64,000 bases of DNA, from contig JAWQFJ010002863.1 of assembly GCA_034096865.1 (NCBI GenBank), positions 90,607-154,606 of the forward strand. Direction: 5' to 3'. A program made the translations under genes and the position numbers. Within the stretch, counting starts at the first letter, position 1; every line of letters begins with the position of its first letter. Below the pieces are notes generated by a model. That model was not told the DNA's origin. It was given only the letters and a program-made list of their open reading frames with translations, and made no database searches. Shown piece after piece: positions 1-12,502 of this stretch. This stretch comes from Theodoxus fluviatilis (taxonomy: Eukaryota > Mollusca > Gastropoda > Cycloneritida > Neritidae).

Positions 1-1070
1 TCAGGAAGAACATCAGTCGAAGGGCGCTATCGAACACCGGGGGCTAAGCCTCTTCGTTTTCCCAGACCTCAGACCAGCGACCTACTTGGCGAGTCCCTGA
101 TGCGTTTGGCGGAGAGCTGTAATCACAAAGAGGACAAGCAGGGGAGGCCCAAATCCGGGAGTGAGGGGCGCCTCTGCCTGAAACGCTCCCCGCGGCGCCT
201 AGTTCATCCCTTCCCTGCGCAAACAGAGGGGCGACCCCATACCACGCTCCAGTTGTCTGTCTGCCGGATTGCACCTTTCTGCGGTGCTGGCACCCGGGCT
301 CCCTGCGCGCCCCCGTGCTTGAGTGGCGCAGTCTTGGAGACGGAGAATCAGGGCAGGGTTCCCACATCAAAGACCCTCCCGCACAAACCAAGGGCCATCG
401 CCAGGGTGCGAAGGACTTCCCCAGACAACGTCCTATCCCGCGCGCTAGAAATCTCCCGATTCTAGGGTTCGGAACAAGTCTAGAACGGTTGAGACGTCTT
501 TTCAAAGGGTTGTAGGGTTATGTGGGGGGTTTTACCGTCGTGTCATTGGAATTCTTTTGAGGGTTCCCTGTGATCAGATGTTTTTGTCCTTTTTCAATAG
601 TTCAACGTACTTAATTCGCTCCTTTTCCAATGCTCCCCTATACTGCCAGATTTTCGATGAAGGGTTTCAGGAGACATAAAAATATGAAATGTCGGAGTGT
701 GTTTACATTCATTTAGGTCGCCAAGTTGTAACCGCAGCTAGTACGCACCGGGCAAAATGCGTGCTGATGTAACGGAGATGAGGGGGATAGAATAGGCTAC
801 TTGTCATTTTCGAAAGAAAAAAAAGACAATAGCAAAGTATCTTACAAGTAAGATGAAAATTGTAAAACGTACTTTCAAGAGAATTTATCAAAGAAATGCG
901 TCAATCTAAATGATATAAAAACACGGAATTGCTGTAACGGAAATATAAAATTACGTGGAAACGCCCAGGAGAGACAATCAATGGTTTTATTTTGATTTAA
1001 CGATGAAAGGGAAAGAAAGAAAAGAGAACTTCAAAAGAACTGATACACAGATACTTACATTAAAAATCTC
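1..1070. other. Intronic stretch beyond the last visible cyclase exon, no gene recognised
   Basis: The first 540 bases are GC-rich with many CpGs, and stop-free reads of 120-153 codons occur on both strands. None shows a recognisable motif, and neither strand offers a convincing acceptor-donor pair continuing the cyclase catalytic domain. From 540 to 1070 the sequence is AT-rich and unique. Confidence 0.5.
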
Positions 1071-1551
<481 letters not shown>

Positions 1552-1703
1552 CCAATAATAGCACAAATTATGTTTTCCAAGGGGACCTCGTCCTGCCACA
1601 ACTAAAGATGTCACCAAAGAGTATAGCCTGATAGACATAAAGAGAGTGGAATAGTGAGGTGAAGCTAAAGAGCAAGACAGGCCACATCAGGCGCTATACT
1701 TAC

Positions 1704-1847
1704 AACCACGTTCTCGCCATCGGGATTGACGGCGTTCCTGGCTCTGTCCATCATGTCGAGGGCCAGACGGGCAATGCAGCGAGCGTGGTCATCGCACGCC
1801 TCAGGCAGCCCGCTCACTGCCATGTACTTGTCGCCCACCGTCTCCAC
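1704..1847 (-). CDS. GUCY1B1: Soluble guanylate cyclase beta-1-type subunit, second catalytic-domain exon
   Basis: This is 48 codons in phase 0 at both ends. It begins [17 protein letters not shown], which joins in frame to the NIYK end of the exon at 56138 and recreates the invariant [11 protein letters not shown] string. It continues [17 protein letters not shown] and ends DGENVV. The ETVGDKYM glutamate corresponds to the guanine-recognising residue Glu473 of human beta-1. The acceptor is TCTGCAG ending at 1848; the donor GTAAGT starts at 1703. The rest of the catalytic domain (the family continues with TIGIHTGEV and FGNTVNLTSR) is not in the 1703 bp downstream, so the next exon lies outside the window. 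Matching strand, phase and protein order make this the same gene as the exons at 56-63 kb, despite the 54-kb gap. Confidence 0.94.
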
Positions 1848-1865
1848 CTGCAGACAGAAAGCAAA

Positions 1866-2015
1866 ACGGTGGAGTACAAGAATGTGTCTTTATACATGTA
1901 GTTTGACTGTACTCTGTCTCTGTCTCTGCCTATCTGTCTCTGTCTCTGCCTATCTGTCTCTCGCTCTCTCTCTCTCTCTCTCTCGCTCTCTCTCGCTCTC
2001 TCTCGCTCTCTCTCG

Positions 2016-2052
<37 letters not shown>

Positions 2053-2061
2053 GCTCTCTCG

Positions 2062-2121
<60 letters not shown>

Positions 2122-2200
2122 CGTACGGTGGAGTACAAGAATGAGTCTTTATACATGTAGCCTGACTGAACTCTGTCTCTGTCTCTGCCTATCTCTCTCT
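1866..2200. repeat. Duplicated 75-bp segment with TC arrays just upstream of the 1847 exon acceptor
   Basis: The segment at 1866-1941, which reads ACGGTGGAGTACAAGAATG followed by TCTTTATACATGTAG and CTCTGTCTCTGTCTCTGCC, recurs at 2125-2200 with a few substitutions. The offset is 259 bp. Each copy runs into a TC/CGCT-rich array (1955-2124 and 2200-2364). The first copy starts only 18 bp from the exon acceptor, on the intron side. Confidence 0.9.
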
Positions 2201-2311
2201 CTGTCTCTCTCTGTCTCTCTCTCGCTCTCTCTGTCTCTCTCTCGCTCTCTGTCTCTCTCTCTCTCGCTCTGTCTCTCTCTCGCTCTCTCTGTCTCTTTCT
2301 CTCTCTCTCTC

Positions 2312-2354
<43 letters not shown>

Positions 2355-2364
2355 CTGTGTTTGA

Positions 2365-2411
<47 letters not shown>

Positions 2412-2600
2412 TGTGTGTGTGTGCATGCATGTGCGCGCGTCTGTGTGTACGTGTGTATGTATCTGTGTATATGTGCTTGTGTGTGTGCGTGTGCGCGCGA
2501 GTGTGTGTGCGTGTGTTTGTTTGCTTGTTTGTGTGGATAGTCCAAAGACATCACCAGTGAACAATCTCCATCTATGAGGATCTCTCTCCTCTGCACACAC
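2201..2600. repeat. (TC)n then (TG)n compound array
   Basis: TC-rich sequence with CGCT and TGTC variants runs to 2360. A pure TG run (2371-2409) follows, and then degenerate GT/GTGCG sequence to about 2535. Confidence 0.95.
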
Positions 2601-2826
2601 TAAAATGCATGAGAACAAGTACAAATTCTTCAGCAAATGGGCACATGCAAGTATGCACGCACATGCATGCATGTACATACAAAGACTCGCGTGAACGTGT
2701 CAACAAAGCATGCACAGAACATACATAAGCTGAAGGCTGTACAAGCATGGCATGGTCACATCAGTAGAGATCGTAGTGCTCCGACAGAACTCGTTTCTAC
2801 CTTTGTCACAGTTAGAACATAGTGTG

Positions 2827-3145
<319 letters not shown>

Positions 3146-5929
3146 CCTAGTTTGCATCCAAGACTACCACCGGCACGTGAAGTTTCAAATTCCCAGATAA
3201 ACAATACCTGGCAAAATGCTAGTTCCTCTTAGCCAACTTCATTTTCAAGAGGACTTTGTGCTGTATCCAATATATATAAAATCAGCATTTAAAATGTAAA
3301 ACTACCGGGGGGAAAAGGTTTACGAAAAAAGGCCTCAATAAGAAAGGTTGGTTCTGCTATCTAGTTGCCCGTTAAGGTTGATGTGGTGATCAAAAGAAGT
3401 ATCAATTAAAACAGATTTTGACCGCTTCTTTAAAAAATGAGGGTTTGAAATTCTAGGCTGTAAATTTTACAGACAAAGAAGATGTTAAGACCGTTTGAGT
3501 CCCCTAGTCAGCTTTAAGTCTCACACTAAATCACAGCTTGTTACTTTGAGCACTTACGAAATATTCGATTTTAAATTACCCCTGCAATCTGAACAATTCA
3601 CCCTTAAGGGCTCAGCAAGAGGAATCTCAACTGCCACAGGGAACTATCGATCAACACTACCACTTAAAGAATACAAAATGAACGTGTGCGTTGATGTTGA
3701 TGTCATCTTTGAGTCACCGTATCGATTAACAGGGTGAAGCTGTAAACAATAGCGACCATGTTCTCGGCTTTACCGAGAATGTGTCTGAGATATGAGAACC
3801 AGGTCAGTCTTCTTTGACAGGTGGTTGAAGCAAAAAAGTTTTGAGGTCATATTTTTCTTCGAAGGAGGAGAAGTTATTACCCAAGAAAACTCAAGGACAC
3901 CCATTTAGAGAAAACATTTTACTTGTAGTTATGTCGAGCAAATGAGAGCGGACATGCAAACAAACGAGGAAGTTTGAAAAAATGTTTGAGCTACCAACAG
4001 CTGACAGACCATGAAATAAACGGTCAACGCACACTACAGAATGGTCACAGTGTGCTTCCCGGGGAAAAACATTGATGCGCGAGCTGGCGAAAACATCCTG
4101 AAGGCCTTCTCAAAAGGATGCGGGCAGATTGGGAGTGAATGGGCAGATTGGACAGCTGATTAGGATCGCAGTGGGCTCGGCCCAATCCGACAACGAGGAA
4201 TGAGGATCGACAGCACAGAATCCACAAATCAATGATGACTCGGCGACAGTAATCAAATAAAGTGTTTTTGTAAGCACTCTCAATTAATGCCGGGCACAGC
4301 GGTGAAAACGTAACGCCATCTTACTCTGAAGGCGTAAATCATATCCTGGGGCCTTGCCCCGGGAGGAAGGAGACGGATCGTGCAGAGGGTCGCGATGAGG
4401 CGCAAGAACCCATAAATTCAAACGCGAACCCCTTTTCCTCTCGAGCGGCGAGATCTCTGGCTGAAGACCCTCGGAGCAGCCCGCTCCGTGCTTTCATAAG
4501 GGTTCCCAAGGCACTTGTGGAGTTTAAATCGCGTAAACGAGCCCCCATTCGCCCCTAATACTTTGTTTATTCAAATCAAGAATCGATAGTGGGGTGATTG
4601 GTTGATCGATGGCCCTTCCTGATTGGCGAGGGGCCGGGGACACCGCGCTCACAGCACAAGGAGGAATGCGTGAGGAAGGCACTTGAAGGCGTGGGTTTCA
4701 AGTGCCCATTTTGCACGAACCCTCGCTGACGGATGACTCAGCCCCGAATGAAGAGACAAAGAGAAAAAAAAATGTCCACCATCTAGCATTGCCGTCTTGG
4801 CCTTAGCATTCCAGGCGCTGTGAGAGTGGATCGACCCAGGAATTTGAGGACGAGGACGAGGGAAAGTTGAAAGATATGCCTGTTGGCATGGCGCTGTTTG
4901 TGGTACGCCTGCTCTAGGTCAAGTGAGCATTCCCTTATACAGGCCGGAGTGTTTCAACACAAAGAAATCGGGATAACGTCGGTCCATGTGCAAACATGAA
5001 TATGGAGAATTCCGATCTGTCTTTACAATATGAGATGTCGACGATGACATTTTCTTTCCAGCTCCTTCCCAATTATTCTATAGCTATGTTCTTGCAAATT
5101 TATCTTTAAATGCTATCAACCACCTTGCTAATCAGTGAGTTCAAAACAGCAGCCCTTATCCAGAATGGATGGTGCGAGGCCCCGAAACGCGTGTTTATCA
5201 TTTTCCCACTCTTGAATAAAAAAAGGCTCCCTTCGTTGTCTCCTTTTAGAGCCTGTCTTGTCGTGAACAGAAATTGGTGGAAATTCATTGGCTAGACTGA
5301 AATAGGCTCCCATTGAGTGACTAGCTTTGACCGAACCGATGTGTGAAACTCGTAGAGAACTTTCCAAACATTCTGACGTAATGTTTTCGAAATGTGGAGA
5401 TAAAAAGGAAGCCTCTTCAACGGCCAATAACTAAGCATCAGTTGCAGCGTTTTTGTGGCCATTTCTATCATTGAAATATCACTCAAAGCACTCTTAGAAT
5501 CGGTTGATAACTCATATTTGACAAAAGTGGAGTTAAGACTCGTTTCTTTGTGACAGTCACCATTGATTAAGAGGTGACGGTCTCTCTAACGCTTGCCTCG
5601 GAGCCATCTTGCACTTAGGCAAGAAGAGATGAACACATCTTACGTTTCAGACCTTGACGAAGTGATCAAGTTGTGTTGAGACACTTAATAGAGATAAAGA
5701 TACTACTAGATGTAGTTCCTTAGCTCTTTTTTAAGCTAAAGTGCCTGCCGAAGAATCAAAAGTAAATAACTGGTTTTATGAAGAGATGTATCACCCATAT
5801 CTGAGACTTCAACTTTACTCGCAACCTCAACATCATCAGTTCAAACAGTACTTCGATCAAGCAGTAACTCGATATACAAAAGCAAGACACGCCATCGTAC
5901 ATTACGCGCTTTATGTAAGATGCTTCAAG
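3146..5929. other. Unique intronic sequence, no gene seen
   Basis: About 2.8 kb without long simple repeats. The longest stop-free reads are about 100 codons or less and show no recognisable domain or codon bias. A moderately GC-rich patch at 4340-4900 has no supporting splice pair that I could identify. Confidence 0.6.
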
Positions 5930-6250
5930 GAAAGGAAATCTGTGTACACGAATCGACACTAACAAAAGCGAGTTTCTGCAAATACAACACAAGGCAGTCA
6001 AGTCAGCTCTCGAAACATCTACACCACTAGGCCAATTCGACGCTGACCCAGTATTTTTATCAATCAACGGCTCGATAAATGAGTGGGAAGAAAATTCATC
6101 GTGTTACAGCCAGGTCCGTTATGTAAAACCTATTGAAGAAAGAAAATATGTGTGCCCGAAGAGACATGAAGATAGGCGGGTTTCTATAAATACGACGCAC
6201 GGGAGTCGCGCCAGTTTTCGAAACGACTACACCACTTAGACAGTTCGAAC
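5930..6250 (-). repeat. Diverged direct repeat, about 112 bp, two copies
   Basis: Copy one (5930-6041) and copy two (6138-6250) align over their whole length at an offset of about 208 bp. Shared blocks include GAAAGnAAATnTGTG, CTCGAAACNnCTACACCACT and CAATTCGA/CAGTTCGA. On the minus strand both read as similar peptides (SGVDVSRAD against SGVVVSKTG, then YRN or CRN, then RVHRFPF against RAHIFSF), so they may be old copies of one transposon-derived segment. No intact ORF remains. Confidence 0.7.
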
Positions 6251-6254
6251 CAAC

Positions 6255-6970
6255 CACAAAGCCAGCCAGTTTACAATGGCTGGGTAATTGGCTCTTTTCA
6301 GAAGGACGCTGACTTTGGCGCGTTACTAACAAGCAAGCCACGTAACTAGCTGGCAACGTTACAGCGCCCCATTCACTATAGGCTTGTCCCCGCGTAGATT
6401 CCTAATGACGCGGTTGTGTTGAAGAAGAGGAAAATCAATGGGACTGTTTCTGTGCCCTACATACTTCCCATGAAACCATGTACGAGCCCAAGTCGCAAAA
6501 TCACTGCGGGACGAAGGAAGATCGATGATAAAGACGCCACGCAATGACGGTTCCCGTCGAAAGCGGGACAGCAGATGACGGGCAGTCAGAGACCCCTCTC
6601 AGAGACGCTGGGACTCCGTGGTAGTGCGGTTAACACTTGTATGCTGCCATGAGCCAGCAATGGGCTGAAATGCTCACTCGCCAGGGAGAGGAGATGGTGC
6701 TGAAATATAGCTGTCCCACCTTTTCTGTCACTGAGCTTGTTGCCAGAACTAGACTGATCCAATCATTCCATGATCAGAGAATAAAGTGTCCATCGATCTT
6801 AGACGCAGATACTCTACATGTACATACAACCAATGCGTTTACCTTCATCTTATTGTTGACATCAATTACTGCAGTTCCTGTGCACTGGAGTCAGCTGAGG
6901 CCGTAGGAGGATTAAGTCAAGTGGAATGCATATCCGTCTCTCACGCGTGATTTTGGAAAACCGCCACTTG
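6255..6970. other. Unique intronic sequence, no gene seen
   Basis: No recognisable gene. An 89-codon plus-strand ORF (6637-6906) has no known motif. A short tRNA-like string (GTGGTAGTGCGGTTAAC, near 6618) has no matching B box and is not called. Confidence 0.5.
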
Positions 6971-6971
6971 T

Positions 6972-7294
6972 AGGTGGTCGAGGCACTTTCAGGTGGTCGA
7001 GACACTTTCAGGTGGTCGAGACACTTTCAGGTGGTCGAGACACTTTCAGGTGGTCGAGGCACTTTCAGGTGGTCGAGGCACTTTCAGGTGGTCGAGGCAC
7101 TTTCAGGTGGTCGAGACACTTTCAGGTGGTCGAGACACTTTCAGGTGGTCGAGACACTTTCAGGTGGTCGAGACACTTTCAGGTGGTCGAGACACTTTCA
7201 GGTGGTCGAGACACTTTCAGGTGGTCGAGGCACTTTCAGGTGGTCGAGGCACTTTCAGGTGGTCGAGGCACTTTCAGGTGGTCGAGGCACTTTT
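6972..7294 (+). repeat. 19-bp minisatellite, 17 uninterrupted units
   Basis: The unit is AGGTGGTCGAGRCACTTTC, repeated exactly 17 times over 323 bp. Only the R position varies, apart from a terminal C-to-T in the last unit. The order of R along the array is G, AAA, GGG, AAAAAA, GGGG. The unit contains no stop in any plus frame, so overlapping ORFs of 94-111 codons arise; these are not genes. Confidence 0.98.
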
Positions 7295-7443
7295 AGAGAA
7301 TTCCCATGAGGGAGACTGAAAATTCCTTACGTGTCCTTTGGAAAACTCCCACTCGCGGGAATGGCGAATCGGAGATATTCATTGCATGCTAACCCTTACC
7401 CAGCATGGCAGAGGTAAAACGTTTACCCTAAACATGACTTTTC

Positions 7444-8010
7444 AGAGAGAGAGAGAGAGAGAGAGAGAACGAACGAACGAACGAACGAACGAACGAATGG
7501 TTTATTGATCAGGCCTCCGGCCCTTTTCAAATGATACAGTGTACCATGAAATCAACTCAATCAAAATATATAATGCTACTCTCTCCTTCGGCAGGTTACA
7601 TTGCAATCTACTCCGTATAGAAAGTATTCTGTTCATGCAAATCTATCGCTTCCCTTCGGCGCATAAGTGCTTTATACAAATAAATGCTTGTCGTTCTTAT
7701 GACATACTTTTGCTTTGATGACATGATGGATTTGGTTGGGTTGTCGCAATTTACGTCTATGAATTTCAGAATATAGCGTTCTCTCAAATCGTACAATGCA
7801 GGACATCTGAGAAGAAAATGTGTTTCAGTTTCAAATTATTCTCTACACAGAGGACACAACATTGCTACTGCATCAGGAACGAATCTCCATTTATGGATGT
7901 ACAGCTCAGAAATACCCATTCGGAATTTAATAAATACATCCCTGAATATTTTTTGTCTATGTCATACAGATATTGCTCTACATCCCATCCATTCTTGATC
8001 TCTCTTTAAA
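7444..8010 (-). mobile_element. 3' fragment of a non-LTR retrotransposon with (TTCG)n(TC)n tail
   Basis: Read on the minus strand, a degraded reverse-transcriptase C-terminus gives GISELYIHKWRF, then MLCPLCRE, an in-frame TAA (7838-7836), then FETETHFLLRCPALYDLRER and further to YLYKALMRRREAI. The CPLC-x-H-x-C zinc-knuckle and the RCPALYDLR string are typical of invertebrate LINE C-termini. An AATAAA lies at 7506-7501, followed by a TTCG array and a TC array (7497-7444), the expected 3' end. The copy is 5'-truncated and inactive. Confidence 0.85.
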
Positions 8011-8116
8011 AAGTGTACCTGTTACTCTTCAGTATTCTTTTTTCCCAATCTGTACTGAACTTGTACATCAGTTTTTCCCCTCAATCTCTTAAAAAAACTC
8101 AGTCTCATCACTGGCT

Positions 8117-8172
<56 letters not shown>
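8117..8172. repeat. (GA)n microsatellite
   Basis: A nearly pure GA run of about 55 bp, about 110 bp upstream (in minus-strand reading order) of the retrotransposon fragment at 7444-8010. Confidence 0.97.
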
Positions 8173-8176
<4 letters not shown>

Positions 8177-8384
8177 AAAACTGCTAAAATACGAGGACGT
8201 AGTTAACAAAATAGAATTCGCGTTAAAAAAAGCGGGAAACAGGTGGAAATCTCAGGCGTGACCAGTCGTATTATGACACGAATTGAGTGTTTCATTTGAA
8301 ATGGCCAGGATGAAAAGTTCCCATTAGAAACACAAGTTATCACATTATGTTTCAAATACATGTTTAAGTTGTGGTCGTTGCCGT

Positions 8385-8537
8385 CATCAGCATCATCAGC
8401 AGCAGCAGCATCAGCAGCAGCAGCAGCAGAAGCATAAACTCCTCCTCCTGCTCCCTCTTCTTCTTCTTCTTCTCCTCCTCCTCCTCCTCCTCCTCCTCCT
8501 CCTCCTCCTCCTCCTCCTCCTCCTCCTCCTCCTCCTT
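8385..8537. repeat. (CAG)n and (TCC)n trinucleotide arrays
   Basis: CATCAGCAG/CAG repeats (8385-8432) are followed by TTC and a (TCC)n run (8473-8536). Polyserine (plus strand) and polyglycine (minus strand) ORFs across it are repeat read-throughs. Confidence 0.96.
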
Positions 8538-10329
8538 CTATCAACACCACCACTACGACTACCACACTCATGGACAACATCGACACACCGCCATCATTTG
8601 ATCATCAACAACATTATCATTATTATCGATAATCGCTGTCGTCGAAATCATTGTCTTCGTCATGCCCTCAAAAACTTCTAAATCAATATGCTTTTTCGTG
8701 ATTCTCCATAGTATGCAGCCTCTGTCATTTTGGCATTCGCGGCAATCACAGGTTGACAAACAATGGCGCAACGGAAACGAAATTCCAGCCACATTACGAC
8801 CTTCTTGACAGTTAGCAAAGCGCATGTGAGGAAAACATCGTGAGATTAGATGTATCGGCCTTAGTTAAAATTTAAAAAATGAATTTCATACCAGATGGGT
8901 GCAGAGCGTCTCTATCAAACTTGTATAAACTGAGGATCAAAAAACTTAGCCATACACGAATCGTAGCTACAGACTACAAGGGAAACTTGCTTTTCTTTTC
9001 ATAAAGTATTTCTACATAATTATACATCCTTGGTTTCCCTGTGTAAAACAAGTCATAAACTCAGCAACCTAAAGTAAACAATGAAGGTCAAACCATTTGC
9101 CAAATGGCTAGCAATAAAAGGTATGCAGTACATCTGAGTCAAATTTCTTTGCACACACGCACGTTTTGATCGATACTGGAGGTGCCCCCACCGACGGCAT
9201 GATTAACGGCAGTGGAGGTTTCGATTCTCGCACCATGGGTCAGATGGGTATTCTTCTCAAAGTAGCCTTAAACTTTTTACTCGCCTGGAACCTAATAAAA
9301 AGTTTTGCAATGTTTGCGGTGTATGTTCACATATTTCCTGGGGGAAAGTCAATGGATTGGCAAAACCCATGCCTAGTAATTATCATGATTACAAAGTTTT
9401 GCCGTTGGAATAAACATTCGTAGGAAGAGGGTTCATAAACTGACACTTTAGTTTTTTGTTTGTTTGCTTGTTTGTTTCGATGCATACATACTGCAGATCA
9501 TTAAATACTCGTATAAAAAGGTTACCTCGAAGTGATTAAGTTTTTATACTCAAGAACTGGACACCTTCTCTGGCGTCTGATTCTAAATGCGTAGGTAAAA
9601 CATACATCAAATAAGTATTCTGGAGAAGGAGTTCCTTTAGAGGACAAGAATTTCATAAAAATCGAGACAACACACAGTCTTCAGAGGAAGAGCCTACAGT
9701 CCTCCGTCTTCAAGTGTTTCGGCCCTGTCTTCCTGACACTCTCGGGGTGGGGGGTGGGGGGTGGTGGTAGGTGGCCAGGCACACTGTGTGGTGGTCTGCC
9801 TCGCCGAAGCGCAGGTTGGGTGTGTGAAAAGAAGAGAGCCCGTCCGCCTACTCAGTGCACAGTAGAATAATATTTCTACTTCACAGAAATAATGAAATTA
9901 TCCCGGCCACTAGACATTCGACCACCTTGCAGAGGAACCATTCTTGGTTTCTTTGGTGTTTCCTCCACTGGGTCACCAGGTCCTGTGAAACCTACCGAGC
10001 AATAGGATCGTCCAGATGCTGCTGCCTCACACGGTGGTCCATCCCTTGAATGGAGACTTGCTACTCAAAGGAAGGATGGGCTTGTCACCCTGTCGACAAT
10101 GAGATGGCACCTGTGCCGGGGGTCCTTTCCATTGACCTCTCGACAACAGCGCGCAAGCATACTCCAGTATGGGGATTAACACGTCCGATTAATGATAAGG
10201 TTTATTGGACCACAAGTATCCTCACGTAGGCTAGGTGCTGTGCCACGCATGCCTAGGACAAAGCAGACAGATCCTTGAAGGCTGCCTCATAGTGTTTCTG
10301 CCCACCACATGGTCCATTCCTTAACGCGG
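8538..10329. other. Unique intronic sequence, no gene seen
   Basis: No recognisable coding segment. A G-rich run near 9745-9770 (GGGGTGGGGGGTGGGGGGTGG) could form a quadruplex. Confidence 0.55.
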
Positions 10330-11109
10330 TGTGGTGGTTTGTGTGTCTCTATGACCCTAAGAGCTATGCCAGCGGGAGTGTAAACTCCTGGCAGGGCTTC
10401 CCAAGCTGGACAGGTCGAAGGGTAGAGGCCAGACTAATATGGACCATCCTCTCCCCATCCCCCCCCAACCCCCCTCCCCCCCCCCGACCCCCGTCCCCCC
10501 CCCCTTCCCCCGCCTGTGCTCACAGGACAGGTCTTTGGGCCATGAGCTAAAGGTGAGATAACCCCGAAAGAAACCTCGAGTACTGAAGTCGGATGTGCTG
10601 GGCCGCACGGCGCGCTCTAATAAACCACAACACTACGCATCAACTGCCATTATGACACATGGAGACAGAATTGACAGTAATGGTGCTCGCCCTGTGGGGA
10701 TCCACCAGGCAGGTGCAGCGCCGGGCTCCGCGCCTCGAAGGAGTCCACCCCTAGCTACTGGAGGTCCCTTCATCTCGTCTTGTGGAGCCAGGGGACGAGA
10801 AAGGAAAGGGACTGGCCCAAAAAACAGCAAAGCCAAGGGCAACCCCACCATTAACATCATGCATTGGCTTCACAAAAAGGTGCATGTTGTGCCCTCCCCT
10901 ATGTGTCCTTGTGGAGAGGCAGAACAGGACACGGCCCACATCCTACAGGACTGCGGGAGCCTCCGGTTGCTGAGGGCAGAGATTTAGCCAACGCCGGAGT
11001 CCTTGCACAACAAACTGTACGGGCCGGTGGATGCGCTGCAGAGTACCACTGATTATATTTCAAGATCTGGACTCCAAGTGTGATCGGCGATCGAGAAGAA
11101 GAAGAAGTG
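10330..11109 (+). mobile_element. Degraded non-LTR retrotransposon, C-terminus with (GAA)n tail
   Basis: From about 10840 the plus strand reads INIMHWLHKKVHVVPSP, CPCGEAEQDTAHILQDC, RLLRAEI, an in-frame TAG (10985) where the family has Trp, then PTPESLHNKLYGPVDALQ and SRSGLQV ending in TGA (11081). The CPCG-x-HILQDC zinc-knuckle and the PTPxSLxxKLYG block are LINE C-terminal features. The 3' end is a short GAA tail at 11093-11109. The 10330-10600 stretch may be an upstream part of the same element, but I cannot prove it; it includes a C-rich tract at 10458-10512. Confidence 0.8.
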
Positions 11110-11730
11110 TCCCTGCCAGTTCAGATAAATCCCCACAACGAATGGGGTTTGTTATGCTTGCTTCGTTCCGACACACGTCAAAAGCGTTCTGGTTTTGAGT
11201 GAGGTGTGAGAATACTCGCAAAGTGTGCATGAATGCAAGTTCTGTGGTGCAAAACATCACGGAGATTCCAGAGAGGATCAAGCTCGTGAGATACGGGTCA
11301 CTGTGCCACTGGTTTAGACAAACATCGCAGATGACGAACGACGTCGAAAGAAAGTAAGACGGAGATATTCTCTCGAGCAAATCGAAATCGTTTGACTGCA
11401 TTTTGCCTTTTTAATGCCAAGATGCGAGGAGTAGTAGCGACACAAAAGTAAAGTCTTTCGTGGATAGAGGTAGCGATTCAAAGGATACGGACATCAATGT
11501 TTAAGCGTAACTCTGGATCAGATACAGCAAATGCAGTGCACATTTGCCCTACTATGGACTCGACCATGGGCGCGTTTGTTAGGCAAGTGGCTCGCCTCGA
11601 TGGCTAGTCGAGGGGGAGGGGGTGGGGTGGGGGTGGGGGGGGGGGGGGGGGGGGGGAGACGCTCCTACGGCTAAAAAACGGCCAATCATCAACTGGCAAA
11701 GCTGAAGTCCGAGAGAACATGGCTGCATCC
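11110..11730. other. Unique sequence with a 22-bp poly(G) tract
   Basis: No gene seen. A run of 22 consecutive G lies at 11635-11656, preceded by GGGGGAGGGGGTGGGGTGG. Together these form a strong quadruplex candidate on the plus strand. Confidence 0.8.
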
Positions 11731-11953
11731 TGGCGCGAGGGTCGGTGAAGAAGTTGCCGATAGACGAAATAACTGACGATACGCATATCACATCAGTTTT
11801 TCACTTGATAGAACACACCATGGTGTCATATCGAATGGCAAGATCACTTTTTCAACGAAAAAAAGCAACCCGGGTTCAACTGTAGACAATTTTGTCGAAA
11901 ATGTTGTGCCTCGATTCATTTCGATCAATTCAAGGGACATAATTCATAGAGCG
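11731..11953 (+). repeat. Copy 1 of a 220-bp dispersed direct repeat
   Basis: From CTGGCGC through GTCGGTGAAGAAGTTGCCG to AGGGACATAATTCATAGA, this matches 14988-15209 at roughly 95% by eye. Because copy 2 lies just 3' of a retrotransposon stop codon, the repeat is probably that element's 3' untranslated region. Here the coding part is missing. Confidence 0.9.
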
Positions 11954-12422
11954 TACGTGTACGGTGTTGCGTGTTTGCAAACGATAAAAAATGTTCGGCA
12001 GTGTATGTCCAGAAATAACCTATACACCTACTCCTCAAAATATACAAATGAACACTCGAACAGCAAATACTTCCGTGTACGTACACTTTTCCATTCTCGG
12101 ACCCTGAGAAGCACATTACAGGCACTGCCGTCTATCAGCGGCAAACACAATTGGCACGGTCTCCGCCATTTTGGCTCATCCGGGCCTCAGCAACGGGACG
12201 CATCGAGGGAACTCCGGAGCTCCCTCAGCCTCCCTCCTTCACGGCGAGTGCCTCCTTATGAGCGAGGATTGCAGCAACGCCTAGCCCTCGCGATTCTCTC
12301 GAGATTCTGCGCCTAATAAACGCGCCCCGTGTGTGGTAACGATTAAGTGTAGGCCTATTTGCGTAAATGCGTGCGTGTGCTTCTGTGTTTGTGTGTACGC
12401 GCGCGTCTATCGACGCGTTGTC

Positions 12423-12428
<6 letters not shown>
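11954..12428. other. Unique intronic sequence, no gene seen
   Basis: The plus-strand ORF at 11906-12316 starts inside repeat copy 1 and has no recognisable motif. Confidence 0.5.

Positions 12429-12502
<74 letters not shown>

Noticed and set aside
44..505. 153-codon minus-strand ORF on the cyclase strand
   Set aside because: Considered as a further cyclase exon, but it shows none of the expected TIGIHTGEV or FGNTVNLTSR motifs, and the opposite strand is equally open.
6605..6650. Possible tRNA or SINE head (GTGGTAGTGCGGTTAAC)
   Set aside because: No B box and no acceptor-stem pairing.
6972..7294. CRISPR-like array
   Set aside because: The 19-bp units are contiguous with no spacers and the genome is eukaryotic; it is a minisatellite.
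8203..8601. Polyserine and polyglycine ORFs
   Set aside because: Products of (TCC)n and (CAG)n triplet arrays.
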